A stretch of 64,000 nucleotides of DNA from Streptomyces pluripotens (GCF_000802245.2 NZ_CP021080.1:6386001-6450000), one strand, 5' to 3'; counted from the first letter of the stretch, positions 52,198 through 61,480 are shown. Translations and numbers: made by a program. Notes: generated from the letters alone by a model not told the origin.

Positions 52198-53190
52198 TCA
52201 GGAAGCGGCCGGCGCGAACACCACCCACACCTGGCCGTCGGCGAAGTTCAGTGGGCCGCCGTCCGCCGCCCGGAACGTCGTGCCGTCCGTCGCGGCTGGT
52301 CGTGACCAGGTGGCGGCGAAGGACCGGCCGTCGCGCAGCACCTCCGCCTTCCCCGAGCCGACGGTCTCGGTGTACGGCGTGTGGTTGCCGAGCATGTCGT
52401 GGTAGGTGGACATGTGCATCTTCACGTACTGCACGACGACGGTCGTCGGTGCCAGCCGGGTGCCGTCCGTCGTCACCGACGGGGTGCCGTCCATGGCGAC
52501 CAGCCAGCCGTTTCGATCGGCGGACCAGGTGAAGGTGAATCGGGCGGCGGGATAGCGGACGGTACGGGAGGTCGTGGGGGTGCCGCCGGCGGGCGCTGGA
52601 CCGTAGCGGAACCCCGTCGTCAGCGCCTTCTCTCCGGGGGCGGCGGGCAGCAGCCGGGAGGGGTGCAGATAGAGGTTGTGTGGCGCGGCCCTGTCGGTGT
52701 CCCGGTAGAAGGCGTTTGGGGCCTTGTCAGGTGACTCGGCCCGCAGCGGTGCCCGGTCGATCAGGGGCAGCAGCTTGTGCTGGGCACCGGAGAAGGCGAG
52801 GGCGGGCCGGCTGAACTGACGGAGCAGGTCCAGGTCGGACTCGCGGGCGCTGCGTACCGGTCCCACGGTCTGCGGGAGCCGGGTCGCGTACACCGCCAGC
52901 AGGCGGCTCAGCCCGCCTTCCACCTGCTCGGCGTAGATCACGTCGGCCGCGTCGAGACCGGTCTGGGGGCGTGCTGCGGGCACGTTGTCGATCTTCACGG
53001 CGAGCGGTGAGCCGGGCGCTACGACAGTATGGCCGGGCGTCGGCGACACCGACGGAGCCTGGGATGCGCCCGGCGTCCGGGGGTGGTGCGGGGCGCGGTG
53101 GTCGTCGTGGCCCCTGCTGGTGCAGCCCGCGGTGAGGGAGGCCGTCAGTGTGGCCGCCAGCGCTGCCGCCGACAGTGCGGCGCGTCGCAT
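52198..53190 (-). CDS. DUF3048 lipoprotein (YerB-like)
   Basis: About 330 residues. I start at ATG 53190 because it gives a standard lipoprotein signal (RRAALSAAALAATLTASL, lipobox TAGC) and has a GGAG site; in-frame GTG 53223 and ATG 53208 lie upstream. The mature protein has DUF3048 features: LAVKIDNVPAARPQTGLDAA, DVIYAEQVEGGLSRLLAVY, VGPVRSARESDLDLLRQF and the C-terminal GQVWVVFAPA. It is anchored at the outer face of the membrane; the function of the family is not established. It converges with the LAL-like gene. Confidence 0.88.
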   Translation of the reverse strand: MRRAALSAAALAATLTASLTAGCTSRGHDDHRAPHHPRTPGASQAPSVSPTPGHTVVAPGSPLAVKIDNVPAARPQTGLDAADVIYAEQVEGGLSRLLAVYATRLPQTVGPVRSARESDLDLLRQFSRPALAFSGAQHKLLPLIDRAPLRAESPDKAPNAFYRDTDRAAPHNLYLHPSRLLPAAPGEKALTTGFRYGPAPAGGTPTTSRTVRYPAARFTFTWSADRNGWLVAMDGTPSVTTDGTRLAPTTVVVQYVKMHMSTYHDMLGNHTPYTETVGSGKAEVLRDGRSFAATWSRPAATDGTTFRAADGGPLNFADGQVWVVFAPAAS

Positions 53191-53489
53191 GCGCACTCCG
53201 TGTCTCATATCCACTGTTGCCACCCGTCCATGTTGTCCGATTGTGCGCCCATAAGGTCACGGATGGCCATACCCGATCATTTTCGATCACGCGGGTTGGG
53301 TGGGCCGATCGGGCCAATCGCATGACCCGCACGGTGCCACTGTGGATCGCGGGCCGGCACCACATCGTGCTCCGGCCGCGGGTGTCACTTTGTCCGCCTT
53401 CCAGACTTTGAGGCCGCCGTCGAATCCGGCCACTGCTGGCGACCGCATCGTTACCTTCGGCTACCGCATGTCGCCGGTGGCCCCGACCG

Positions 53490-54566
53490 TCACCGGTGGT
53501 CCGGCGTGCCGAGGATCTCCCCCAGGTCGTAGCGCACGGGCTCCTCCAGCTGGGAGTAGGTGCAGCTGCGCGGTGCACGGTCCGGGCGCCAGCGGCGGAA
53601 GCGGGCCGTGTGCCGGAAACGCCGACCGTTCTCCATGTGGTCGTAGGCGACCTCGGCCACCCGTTCCGGTCTGAGTGGCACCCAGGACAGGTCCTTCTTT
53701 CCCGACCAGCGGCTCGGCGCGCCCGGCAGCCGAGCTGTCTCGTGCGCGGGCCCGTCTGCCCACGCCGCCCACGGATGCCCGGTCACGTCGTCCATCCGCA
53801 GCGGCTCCAGCTCCTCGACCAGCTCGGCCCGCCGCTTCATGGGGAAGGCGGCCGATACGCCCACGTGTTGGAGCCTGCCCTGATCGTCGTACAGCCCGAG
53901 CAACAGCGAGCCCAGCACCCGACCGCTCTTGTGGAAGCGGTAGCCGGCCACTACGACGTCCGCCGTCCGCTCGTGCTTGATCTTGAACATGGCGCGCTTG
54001 TCCTGCAGGTAGCGCAGCGTGAGCGGTTTGGCGACAACTCCGTCGAGACCGGCGCCCTCGAACTGTTCGAACCACTGTCGGGCCACGTCGATGTCGGTCG
54101 TCGCGGGCGCCCTGTGTACCGGCGGAGCCGCGTCGGCGAGAGCGCGCTCCAGCAGTGCCCGGCGGTCGGTCAACGGAGCATCGAGCAGGGAGCGGTCATC
54201 CAGCGCCAGCAGGTCGAAGGCGACGAAGGAGGCCGGGGTCTTCCCAGCCAGCATCCGTACCCGGGATTCGGCCGGGTGGATCCGTTCGGTCAACGCGTCG
54301 AAGTCCAGCCGTCCGTTGCGCGCGATCACGATTTCCCCGTCGAGCACGCACCGCTCGGGCACCTGCTTCCTCAGCTCCGCGACCAGCTCGGGGAAGTACC
54401 TGGTCAGCGGTTTGCTGGTGCGGCTGCCCAACTCGACCTCGGACCGGTCCCGGAACACGATCGCGCGGAAGCCGTCCCACTTCGCCTCGTACTGCATTCC
54501 CGGCGGGATCTTCGCCACCGACTTGGCGAGCATCGGTTTCACAGGCGGCATCACCGGCAGGTCCAT
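53490..54566 (-). CDS. ATP-dependent DNA ligase (LigC-like)
   Basis: A 358-residue ligase. The adenylation lysine is Lys29 in YEAKWDGFRAI (motif I). Motif III is VLDGEIV, motif IV GAGLDGVVAK and motif V MFKIKHERTADVVVAGYR. The C-terminal OB domain has a W-x-P-L-R-P-E motif. It belongs to the bacterial LigC/LigD-ligase group that seals ends in Ku-dependent repair. It is divergent from an NHEJ polymerase-domain gene 74 bp away. Ku is not in the window. Confidence 0.92.
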   Translation of the reverse strand: MDLPVMPPVKPMLAKSVAKIPPGMQYEAKWDGFRAIVFRDRSEVELGSRTSKPLTRYFPELVAELRKQVPERCVLDGEIVIARNGRLDFDALTERIHPAESRVRMLAGKTPASFVAFDLLALDDRSLLDAPLTDRRALLERALADAAPPVHRAPATTDIDVARQWFEQFEGAGLDGVVAKPLTLRYLQDKRAMFKIKHERTADVVVAGYRFHKSGRVLGSLLLGLYDDQGRLQHVGVSAAFPMKRRAELVEELEPLRMDDVTGHPWAAWADGPAHETARLPGAPSRWSGKKDLSWVPLRPERVAEVAYDHMENGRRFRHTARFRRWRPDRAPRSCTYSQLEEPVRYDLGEILGTPDHR

Positions 54567-54640
54567 GGCATCGATTCTGCTCGCACACGTCCGCTGCTGC
54601 CCGGTGTGCGCGCAGCGCTGGGTGCCCCTACGGTGGCCGC

Positions 54641-55660
54641 ATGGCTGATGCGGTGGAGCTGGAGGTGGCCGGCCGGAGCGTGCGGTTGTCCAGCCCGGAC
54701 AAGGTCTTCTTCCCGGAGCGGGGTTACACCAAGCTGGACCTCGCCCGGTACTACGCCGTCGTCGGCCCCGGCATCCTCCGTGCCCTGCGCAACCGCCCCA
54801 CTACCCTGGAGCGCTACCCGGACGGTGTGGGCGGAGAGTGGTTCTACCAGAAGCGGGCACCCAAGAGCATGCCCGGCTGGATCCCGACCGCCCGCATCAC
54901 CTTCCCCAGTGGACGCAGCGCCGACGAAATGTGCCCCACCGAGGAGGCGGCGGTGGTGTGGGCCGCCCAGTACGGCACCCTCACCTTCCATCCCTGGCCG
55001 GTACGCGCCGCGGACCTCGACCACCCCGATGAACTCCGCATCGACCTCGACCCGCAGCCAGGCACCGACTATGACGACGCCGTCCGTGCCGCCAGTGAAC
55101 TCCGCGCCGTGCTGGATGAGTTCGGTGGCCTGCGTGGCTGGCCCAAGACCTCCGGTGGCCGGGGTCTGCACATTTTCGTCCCCATCGAACCGCGCTGGAC
55201 CTTCACCCAGGTGCGTCGTGCGGCGATCGCGGTCGGCAGGGAGATGGAACGGCGGATGCCGGATCGGGTGACCATCAAGTGGTGGAAGGAGGAACGGGGG
55301 GAGCGCATCTTCCTCGACTACAACCAGACCGCCCGGGACCGCACCATCGCTTCCGCCTACTCCGTACGCCCCCACTCGCACGCCCCCGTATCGGCACCCT
55401 TGCGCTGGGAGGAGGTCACCGTCGCCCGCCCTCGTGATTTCGACCTGGCCACCATGCCGGCCCGCTTCGCCGAACGCGGCGACGTGCACGCTGACATGGA
55501 CGACCACGCCTACTCCCTGGACGCGCTGCTGGAGCTGGCCCGCCGGGACGAGCACGACCACGGCCTCGGCGACCTGCCGTACCCGCCGGAACACCCGAAG
55601 ATGCCCGGCGAACCGAAACGTGTCCAGCCCAGCAGGGCCCGGGGTGAGCAGGCGCCCTGA
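54641..55660 (+). CDS. NHEJ polymerase domain protein (LigD PolDom-like primase/polymerase)
   Basis: A 339-residue protein from ATG 54641 matching the polymerase domain of LigD. It has LSSPDKVFFPERGYTKLDLA, the catalytic Asp pair in RIDLDPQPGTDYDD (Asp135, Asp137), TSGGRGLHIFVPI with the conserved His, and the DYNQTARDRTIASAYSVRP segment typical of PolDom. It would fill or extend broken ends. It is divergent from the separate ligase gene, so the LigD activities are split here over two genes. Confidence 0.92.
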   Translation: MADAVELEVAGRSVRLSSPDKVFFPERGYTKLDLARYYAVVGPGILRALRNRPTTLERYPDGVGGEWFYQKRAPKSMPGWIPTARITFPSGRSADEMCPTEEAAVVWAAQYGTLTFHPWPVRAADLDHPDELRIDLDPQPGTDYDDAVRAASELRAVLDEFGGLRGWPKTSGGRGLHIFVPIEPRWTFTQVRRAAIAVGREMERRMPDRVTIKWWKEERGERIFLDYNQTARDRTIASAYSVRPHSHAPVSAPLRWEEVTVARPRDFDLATMPARFAERGDVHADMDDHAYSLDALLELARRDEHDHGLGDLPYPPEHPKMPGEPKRVQPSRARGEQAP

Positions 55661-55729
55661 CATGGGTGGAGCCGAGCACGCGTCGCTGACGCCGGTGCGG
55701 ACGGGACCGGCGGTTCGCCGGGGGATCAT

Positions 55730-56674
55730 GTGGGGGTGACCCGTGTGCTGACCCGAAGCGACCTTCACGCCGTGCTGGAGCCGCAGGCCTGTCTCGCCGC
55801 CCTGCGTGACGGATTCCGAACGGCCGACCTCGTGCCCGTCCCCGGCCAACGGGTGCGGACCGACCTGCCGTTCCCCGGCACGGCCACCGCACTCCTGCCC
55901 GGGCTGTTGCCCAGCGCGGAAGCGTACACAGTGAAGGCGAACACCAAGTTTCCCGCCGCCCGGCCTGCCCTGCGCGGGGTGATCTGCCTGCACAGCGGTG
56001 TGGACGGGGAGCTTCTCGCCCTACTGGACTCGGCGACCGTCACGGCCTGGCGGACGGGCCTGGCCGCGGCTCTCGGGACCGCACTGTTGGCCCCGCCGGC
56101 GTACGAGGTCCTCGGGGTGATCGGAGCTGGTGCCCAGGCGGAGCTGGCGGTGCGCGGCCTGTACGGTGACGGCCGACCACGGGAACTCGTCGTGCACGAC
56201 ACGGACTCCGGGCGGGCCGCTGAGTTCGCCGCCCGGCATGGGGGGAAGGTGCTGGCCTCCGCCCGGGCGGTGGCCAGGGCGGCCGATGTCGTTCTGCTCG
56301 CGACCTGGTCCCGCACCCCGCTGCTGGCCCTGGCAGACACATGCGCCGGCCAGCACTTCACGAGCCTCGGCACCGATGAGCCCGGCAAACGGGAACTCGG
56401 CCCCGAGCTGTTGGATGCGGCGCTTCTCGTCGTCGACGACCGGGAGTTGGCGGCCCGAACCGGCGTACTGTCGGCACCAGGGCTCATCCGAACGACCGCG
56501 GACGCCACCCTGACGGAGGTGCTGCGCGGCACGCACCCCGGGCGGTCCTCGGCCGGGCAGCGTTCCGTGTACGCCCCCGTCGGACTCCCTTGGCAGGACC
56601 TCGCCCTCAGCCTGTTCGCCTGGCAAGAGGCGGAACGCCAGGGCGTGGGGGCGGTGATCGATCTGTTGGGTTGA
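55730..56674 (+). CDS. ornithine cyclodeaminase / mu-crystallin family protein
   Basis: A 314-residue NAD(P)-dependent protein. The N-terminus has VLTRSDLHAVLEPQACLAAL. KANTKFPAARPALRGVICLH and LDSATVTAWRTGLAAALGT follow, then the Rossmann site GVIGAGAQAELAVRGLYGDG and FTSLGTDEPGKRELGPELLD. The family includes ornithine cyclodeaminase, alanine dehydrogenase and ketimine reductases; the substrate cannot be chosen from sequence alone. GTG 55730 is taken as start; GTG 55736 is also possible. Confidence 0.88.
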   Translation: MGVTRVLTRSDLHAVLEPQACLAALRDGFRTADLVPVPGQRVRTDLPFPGTATALLPGLLPSAEAYTVKANTKFPAARPALRGVICLHSGVDGELLALLDSATVTAWRTGLAAALGTALLAPPAYEVLGVIGAGAQAELAVRGLYGDGRPRELVVHDTDSGRAAEFAARHGGKVLASARAVARAADVVLLATWSRTPLLALADTCAGQHFTSLGTDEPGKRELGPELLDAALLVVDDRELAARTGVLSAPGLIRTTADATLTEVLRGTHPGRSSAGQRSVYAPVGLPWQDLALSLFAWQEAERQGVGAVIDLLG

Positions 56675-56859
56675 GCTCCTCGCAGGCCGGGGCGTTGGCG
56701 GAAGCAGCCAGGTCGGGAGGGGGGACGGGGGCGGAAAGCCAGACGGTCAAGTCCGATGTCCGTTCGGGCTCGACCAGTACGAGGGCCGGTCCTTCGAAGG
56801 CGTCGCCGTCCGGGTCGCCTCCCTATCCTGACCCGTAGCAGCCGATGAGGAGTCCCGAA

Positions 56860-57957
56860 GTGACCGAGGCAGTGTCCCGTCCCACGCTGGAGGCGGTGGC
56901 CGCGCGGGCCGGCGTGTCCCGGGCCACCGTGTCACGGGTGGTCAATGGCGCGGGCGGAGTGCGCGAGCCCCTGGCCGAGCGGGTCAGGCAGGCCGTGGCC
57001 GAACTGGGATACGTCCCCAACCAGGCAGCCCGCAGCCTCGTCACCAAGCGGCACCAAGCCGTCGCGGTGGTCATCGCCGAACCGGAGACCCGGGTCTTCG
57101 CCGACCCCTTCTTCGCCCTCCAGTTGCGCGGTATCAGCAAGGAACTGACGGCACAGGACAACCAGCTCGTCCTGCTGCTCATCGAGGGCCGTGACGACCA
57201 CGCGCGCGTGGCCCGCTACCTCGCCGGAGGCCACGTCGACGGGGCGCTCGTCTTCTCGCTGCATCTCGACGACCCGCTGCCCGGGCTCATCCAGGGCGCC
57301 AGTGTGCCCACGGTGTTCGGCGGGCGGCCCGGCTGGGGCGCCGGCACGGGGCGCACTCGAGCACAGGGCCCGGGAGTGGTGTACGTCGACTGCGACAACC
57401 GGGGCGGGGCCCGTGCGGCCGTACGCCATCTCGTGGGTCTCGGTCGCGGACGCGTCGCGCACATCACCGGTGCCCTGGACCAGACCTCGGCGGTGGACAG
57501 GCTCGACGGCTACCGGGACGTCATGGGTGAGGTCCCGGGCGGATACGATTCCCGGCTACTCGCGGAGAGCGACTTCACTCCGGCCGGCGGCGAACGCGCC
57601 ATGCGCGAACTCCTCGACCGCTGCCCGGACCTGGACGCCGTGTTCGCCGCCAATGACCTCACTGCGCTCGGTGCCTTGCGGGTGCTGCGAGAGCGGGGCC
57701 GACGTGTTCCCGTGGACGTGGCCCTGATCGGCTTCGACGACATGCTGTCCGTCGCCGAGCAGACCGACCCGCCGCTGACGACGGTCCGTCAGGACATCGA
57801 GGAGATGGGCCGGCTGATGGCCCGCCTTTTGTTGCAGGTCCTGTCCGGCGGTCGGGCGCAGGACACCCCAGAGGCGCCGGCTGGGTCGACCGCTCCGGCC
57901 GCCCCGGACGCGGGTCTGATCCTTCCGACGAAGCTGGTACGCCGCGCATCCGCCTGA
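56860..57957 (+). CDS. LacI-family transcriptional regulator
   Basis: About 365 residues. The helix-turn-helix is TLEAVAARAGVSRATVSRVV, and the hinge follows (LGYVPNQAARSLVTKR). The periplasmic-binding-protein-like sensor has FADPFFALQLRGISKELTAQ, VDGALVFSL, LDAVFAANDLTALGALRVL and VALIGFDDMLSVAEQTDPPL. GTG 56860 has a GAGGAG site at 7-nt spacing; that site lies inside the ATG 56845 frame, so I prefer GTG. No sugar genes are adjacent, so its operon is not obvious. Confidence 0.92.
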   Translation: MTEAVSRPTLEAVAARAGVSRATVSRVVNGAGGVREPLAERVRQAVAELGYVPNQAARSLVTKRHQAVAVVIAEPETRVFADPFFALQLRGISKELTAQDNQLVLLLIEGRDDHARVARYLAGGHVDGALVFSLHLDDPLPGLIQGASVPTVFGGRPGWGAGTGRTRAQGPGVVYVDCDNRGGARAAVRHLVGLGRGRVAHITGALDQTSAVDRLDGYRDVMGEVPGGYDSRLLAESDFTPAGGERAMRELLDRCPDLDAVFAANDLTALGALRVLRERGRRVPVDVALIGFDDMLSVAEQTDPPLTTVRQDIEEMGRLMARLLLQVLSGGRAQDTPEAPAGSTAPAAPDAGLILPTKLVRRASA

Positions 57958-58035
57958 TGTCCGGAGCCGCCGGTGGCCGGGTCCGCCGTGGACTCGGAGA
58001 CGGACGACGACGGGGTCACGTGCCTGCGGGCCCGG

Positions 58036-58827
58036 TCAGCTCTGCGGTCGGGCGCTTTCGATGACCGCGAAACGCACCCCGTGCGGGTCGTCGAGCCGGG
58101 CCATGCGGCCGACGCCCTCCACGGTCGTCGGGGGCATGCGTACCGTCCCACCGAGCCGCTGGGCCTTCTCGACCACACCGTCGGTGTCCTCGATCTGGAA
58201 GTACGAAAGCCAGTGCGGGCCGCCTTCTGCCTCGCCAGGAGCATCGGCCAACGGTACGATCCCGCCGAACATCGCGTCCTCTCCTCTGCCTGCCGGGTTG
58301 ACGCAGGTGTACGTCCCGCCGGGGAAGGGCGCGGCCGAGGTTTCCAGGCCGAGCACCTGGTGGTAGAACGCGGCGGCCGCCGCGATGTCCGGCGTGTACA
58401 GCTCGACCCAGTACAGCGCGCCGGGCTCGTTCGCCACGTCCACGCCCTTGGTCCGCCCTGGCTGCCAGATGCCGAACGGCGCACCCGCTTGGTCGGTGAG
58501 GACCGCCACGTGTCCCTGGCCCATCACATCCACAGGCTGGACCCGCACGCTGCCGTGGGCCCCTTCGGCCGCCTTGGCGGTGGCCTGTGCGTCCTCGCTC
58601 TGGAAGTACACCGTCCAGGCCGGCTGCCCCTGCTCGGGGCCGCTCTGCATGCCGCCGGCGACGGTTCTGCCGTCCAACTGGAAGAAGCCGTAGCCACCGG
58701 CGTCGGGCCCCGCCGACTGGAACCGCCAGCCGAAGAGGGCGCCGTAGAAGGAGACGGCTCCGTCGATGTCGGGGGTGCTGAGGTCGATCCAGTTGGGGGC
58801 ACCGTTGACGAAATGGGTGGTGAGCAT
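58036..58827 (-). CDS. two-domain VOC (glyoxalase-like) protein
   Basis: A 263-residue protein from ATG 58827 behind GAGGAGGGC. Two VOC domains are visible: residues about 8-125 (NWIDLSTPDIDGAVSFYGAL, GWRFQSAGPDAGGYGFFQLD) and about 138-258 (YWVELYTPDIAAAAAFYHQV, HWLSYFQIEDTDGVVEKAQR). The family covers glyoxalases, dioxygenases and drug-binding resistance proteins. In such two-domain streptomycete proteins the metal ligands are variable, so no specific reaction is proposed. Confidence 0.9.
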   Translation of the reverse strand: MLTTHFVNGAPNWIDLSTPDIDGAVSFYGALFGWRFQSAGPDAGGYGFFQLDGRTVAGGMQSGPEQGQPAWTVYFQSEDAQATAKAAEGAHGSVRVQPVDVMGQGHVAVLTDQAGAPFGIWQPGRTKGVDVANEPGALYWVELYTPDIAAAAAFYHQVLGLETSAAPFPGGTYTCVNPAGRGEDAMFGGIVPLADAPGEAEGGPHWLSYFQIEDTDGVVEKAQRLGGTVRMPPTTVEGVGRMARLDDPHGVRFAVIESARPQS

Positions 58828-58930
58828 CTTCGCCCTCCTCGAGGGGAGTGCCGTCCTGTGCACTGCCGAGTCTGGCACCGCCCGCGGGCCACCGCCGCCC
58901 GAGTAGCTGGACGGCCCTGCTCCGCACCCC

Positions 58931-58998
58931 GGGCCCCAGGCCCTGCCGGGCCCCAGGCCCTGCCGGGCCCCAGGCCCTGCCGGGCCCCAGGCCCTGCC
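58931..58998. repeat. 17-bp tandem repeat, four exact copies
   Basis: GGGCCCCAGGCCCTGCC occurs four times without change upstream of the VOC gene. Each unit contains GGGCCC and CAGGCCCTG dyads. It lies in a 390-bp gene-free stretch (58828-59217). Confidence 0.95.
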
Positions 58999-59217
58999 GG
59001 GCTCCGCGCGCCGCCGTGCGACGCCGGGGCCGAGGAAGGATCATCTCAGTGGCCGGCCGGACGAAAGGCTCACTGCACTGGAACCGCCTGCCGCAGGAAG
59101 AACCGTCGGGCCGGCCCAGGACCGGACGGCAGCTCTGAGCGTGGCCCGGGACCCTGGCAGCGGCATTGAGCCGGCGTTGAACCGGCGTTGATCGAACGTT
59201 TTTCATCGCCCGGCACG

Positions 59218-59472
59218 ATGCTGACCATGCACTTCGAAACGATCAACCCGGCCGACGCAACCCGGCCGGCCCAGGCGCTGTGCGCGCAGACGGGGCCGGA
59301 CTTCTTCTTCCCCGAGCCAGGGAGCTCGGTGCGTGAGGCGAAGCGTATCTGTGCCCTGTGCGAGTTGCGTCGGGCCTGCCTGGACTACGCGCTGACCAAC
59401 GACGAGCGCTTCGGCGTGTGGGGCGGGCTGTCCGAGAAGGAGCGCCTTGCTCTCAGGCGCGTCTCTGGCTGA
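59218..59472 (+). CDS. WhiB-like (Wbl) iron-sulfur regulator
   Basis: An 84-residue Wbl protein. The four cluster cysteines are Cys22, Cys45, Cys48 and Cys54 (C-x22-C-x2-C-x5-C), followed by the G-(V/I)-W-G-G turn (RFGVWGGLSEKERLALRR). I start at ATG 59218; ATG 59227 is also possible, and neither has a strong ribosome site. Wbl proteins bind a 4Fe-4S cluster and act with the principal sigma factor in development or redox control. Its 3' end is only 22 bp from the converging desaturase gene. Confidence 0.9.
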   Translation: MLTMHFETINPADATRPAQALCAQTGPDFFFPEPGSSVREAKRICALCELRRACLDYALTNDERFGVWGGLSEKERLALRRVSG

Positions 59473-59494
59473 CAGCCCGGCGCCACCGTTGCGG

Positions 59495-60469
59495 TCATCC
59501 GGAGGCGCGCGCCGCCATGCGGGCCTTGCGGGCAGCCAGCTTCTCGTCGAACTTCGATGCCTCTGTGTCCAGTCCGCCCAGGAACAGGCCCAGTTCCTCC
59601 TGGGCCTTGCGGCCTTCGGTGCCCAGTCCGTCGATCTCCATGATCTTCAGGAAGCGCAGCACCGGCTGCAGCACGTCGTCGAGGTGGATGCGCAGGTTGT
59701 AGACCTCGCCGATCGCCATCTGTGCGGCGGCCCGCTCGAAGCCGGGGATACCGTGGCCGGGCATGCGGAAGTTCACCACGACGTCCCGGACCGCCTGCAT
59801 GGTGAGGTCGGGGGCGAGCTCGAAGGCGGCCTTGAGCAGGTTGCGGTAGAAGACCATGTGGAGGTTCTCGTCGGTGGCGATGCGGGCCAGCATGCGATCG
59901 CACACCGGGTCGCCGGACTGGTGGCCGGTGTTGCGGTGGGAGATGCGGGTGGCCAACTCCTGGAAGGCGACGTAGGCGATCGAGTGCAGCATCGAGTGCC
60001 GGTTGTCCGACTCGAAGCCCGAGCTCATATGGGCCATACGGAAACGTTCCAGCTTGTCCGGGTCCACAGCGCGCGAGGTCAGTAGGTAGTCACGCATCAC
60101 GATGCCGTGGCGGCCCTCCTCGGCCGTCCAGCGGTGCACCCAGGTGCCCCAGGCTCCGTCGCGGCCGAAGAGCGTGGCGATCTCATGGTGGTAGCTCGGC
60201 AGGTTGTCCTCGGTCAACAGGTTGACCACGAGGGCGATGCGGCCGACCTCCGTCACCTTGGACTGGTCCTTTTCCCACGCCTCCCCGTCCTCGAACAGGC
60301 CCGGGAAGTTGCGTCCGTCGCTGAAGGGTACGTACTCGTGCGGCATCCAGTCCTTGGCGACCTTCAGATGCCGGTTCAGCTCCTTCTCGACCGCCTCTTC
60401 CAGCGCGCACAGCAGCCGCGCATCGGTCCAGACGGACGGGCTGCCGAGGTGAGAGGAGGTGATCGTCAC
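59495..60469 (-). CDS. acyl-[acyl-carrier-protein] desaturase
   Basis: A 324-residue soluble di-iron desaturase started at GTG 60469 behind GGAG. The two E-x-x-H type iron motifs are in WTAEEGRHGIVMRDYLL and ATDENLHMVFYRN. WMPHEYVPFSDGRNFPGLFE lies near the N-terminus. It introduces a double bond into acyl-ACP and so tunes membrane fluidity. Three evenly spaced TACG-N4-CGTA sites lie 77-118 bp upstream, so a repressor or sensor probably controls it. Confidence 0.93.
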   Translation of the reverse strand: MTITSSHLGSPSVWTDARLLCALEEAVEKELNRHLKVAKDWMPHEYVPFSDGRNFPGLFEDGEAWEKDQSKVTEVGRIALVVNLLTEDNLPSYHHEIATLFGRDGAWGTWVHRWTAEEGRHGIVMRDYLLTSRAVDPDKLERFRMAHMSSGFESDNRHSMLHSIAYVAFQELATRISHRNTGHQSGDPVCDRMLARIATDENLHMVFYRNLLKAAFELAPDLTMQAVRDVVVNFRMPGHGIPGFERAAAQMAIGEVYNLRIHLDDVLQPVLRFLKIMEIDGLGTEGRKAQEELGLFLGGLDTEASKFDEKLAARKARMAARASG

Positions 60470-60545
60470 GAGAACTCCAGGGGACGCCGATGGTGCGGGA
60501 GGCAAAGGAAAAAAAGGGAGGGCACCGGCGAGCGGCGCCGGAACC

Positions 60546-60587
60546 TACGTGATCGTAAGCTACGAATCCGTAGGTTACGTAGCCGTA
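60546..60587. promoter_or_regulatory. triple TACG-N4-CGTA array upstream of the desaturase gene
   Basis: TACGTGATCGTA (60546), TACGAATCCGTA (60561) and TACGTAGCCGTA (60576) repeat at an exact 15-bp period. The constant TACG/CGTA arms and variable centres look like three operators of one dimeric regulator. Confidence 0.85.
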
Positions 60588-60703
60588 GGTTAAGGGCGTC
60601 GTAAAGAGTGCTGATCACAGTGGTCCGGCGGGGCCGCAAGGGCGCGTCGGACAGCCCCGGGGCCCGCAGGTCCCCAGGCTGTCCGAGCGATGTGATCACC
60701 CGG

Positions 60704-61480
60704 TCAGGCGTACAGCTCCCGCAGCCGAACCGAGAGACAGGTCACACAGCCCTCCAGCTTCTCGAACTCGCTGATGTCCACCGTGACCACCTCGTGGCCG
60801 AGGTCGGTCAGCAGTTCCGCGGTCTTCGGCGCACTCGCCGCCATCAACAGTTTGCTGCCACCGAGCAGCACCACGTGCGAGCCGGACTCCTCGGGCACCG
60901 AGAGGAAGCCCGGGAAGAGCGAGGGCCGGTCCACCAGCGGGATGTGCCCGATCACCGTGCCGTCCGGCAGTGCGGTGACTGCCGACTTCAGATGCAGCAC
61001 CTTGCTCACCGGTACGGCCACCACGCGCGCGCCCAGGGGTTCGAAGGCCGCCCGCAGCTGCTGCACACCGGCTGCATTGGTCCGTCCGCCCCGGCCGACG
61101 TAGATCGTGTCACCCACTTTCAGGACGTCGCCGCCGTCCAGGGTGCCCGGATCCCAGATCCAGTTCACGGAGCAGCCGAGGCGCGCCACCGCCTCCTCGG
61201 TGCCCGCCGTCTCCTCCCGTCGGGACTCGGCGCCGGGCCGGGTGATCAGGGCCACGTTCTTGTACAGGACGACGGTGTCCTCGACGAACACCGAGTCCGG
61301 GCAGCCGTCGGCCGGTTCGACCTCGATCGTCTCCCAGCCGTGCGCCCGCAGCGTTTCGACGTAGGCCTCCCACTGCTCGACGGCGAGTGTGACATCGGCC
61401 TGCTCCCGCTCGATGTGCGTCACCAGGCCTTCGGCGAGGCGGGGGCTGGGGCGGCGGACGAGGGCCTTCTTGCTGGGCAC
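60704..61480 (-). CDS. dimethylarginine dimethylaminohydrolase (DDAH)
   Basis: A 258-residue guanidino-modifying enzyme started at GTG 61480 behind AAGG. Active-site features are DSVFVEDTVVL, GGDVLKVGDTIYVGRGGRTN, His163 in VLHLKSAVTAL and the catalytic Cys248 in CVTCLSVRL. It hydrolyses methylated arginines to citrulline and amines; related enzymes act on other guanidines. It lies upstream of the desaturase gene on the same strand, but the operator array between them suggests separate control. Confidence 0.92.
   Translation of the reverse strand: MPSKKALVRRPSPRLAEGLVTHIEREQADVTLAVEQWEAYVETLRAHGWETIEVEPADGCPDSVFVEDTVVLYKNVALITRPGAESRREETAGTEEAVARLGCSVNWIWDPGTLDGGDVLKVGDTIYVGRGGRTNAAGVQQLRAAFEPLGARVVAVPVSKVLHLKSAVTALPDGTVIGHIPLVDRPSLFPGFLSVPEESGSHVVLLGGSKLLMAASAPKTAELLTDLGHEVVTVDISEFEKLEGCVTCLSVRLRELYA

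Noticed and set aside
53496..55271. 591-codon + frame spanning the ligase/polymerase pair
   Set aside because: It is antisense to the ligase motifs and out of frame with the polymerase gene.
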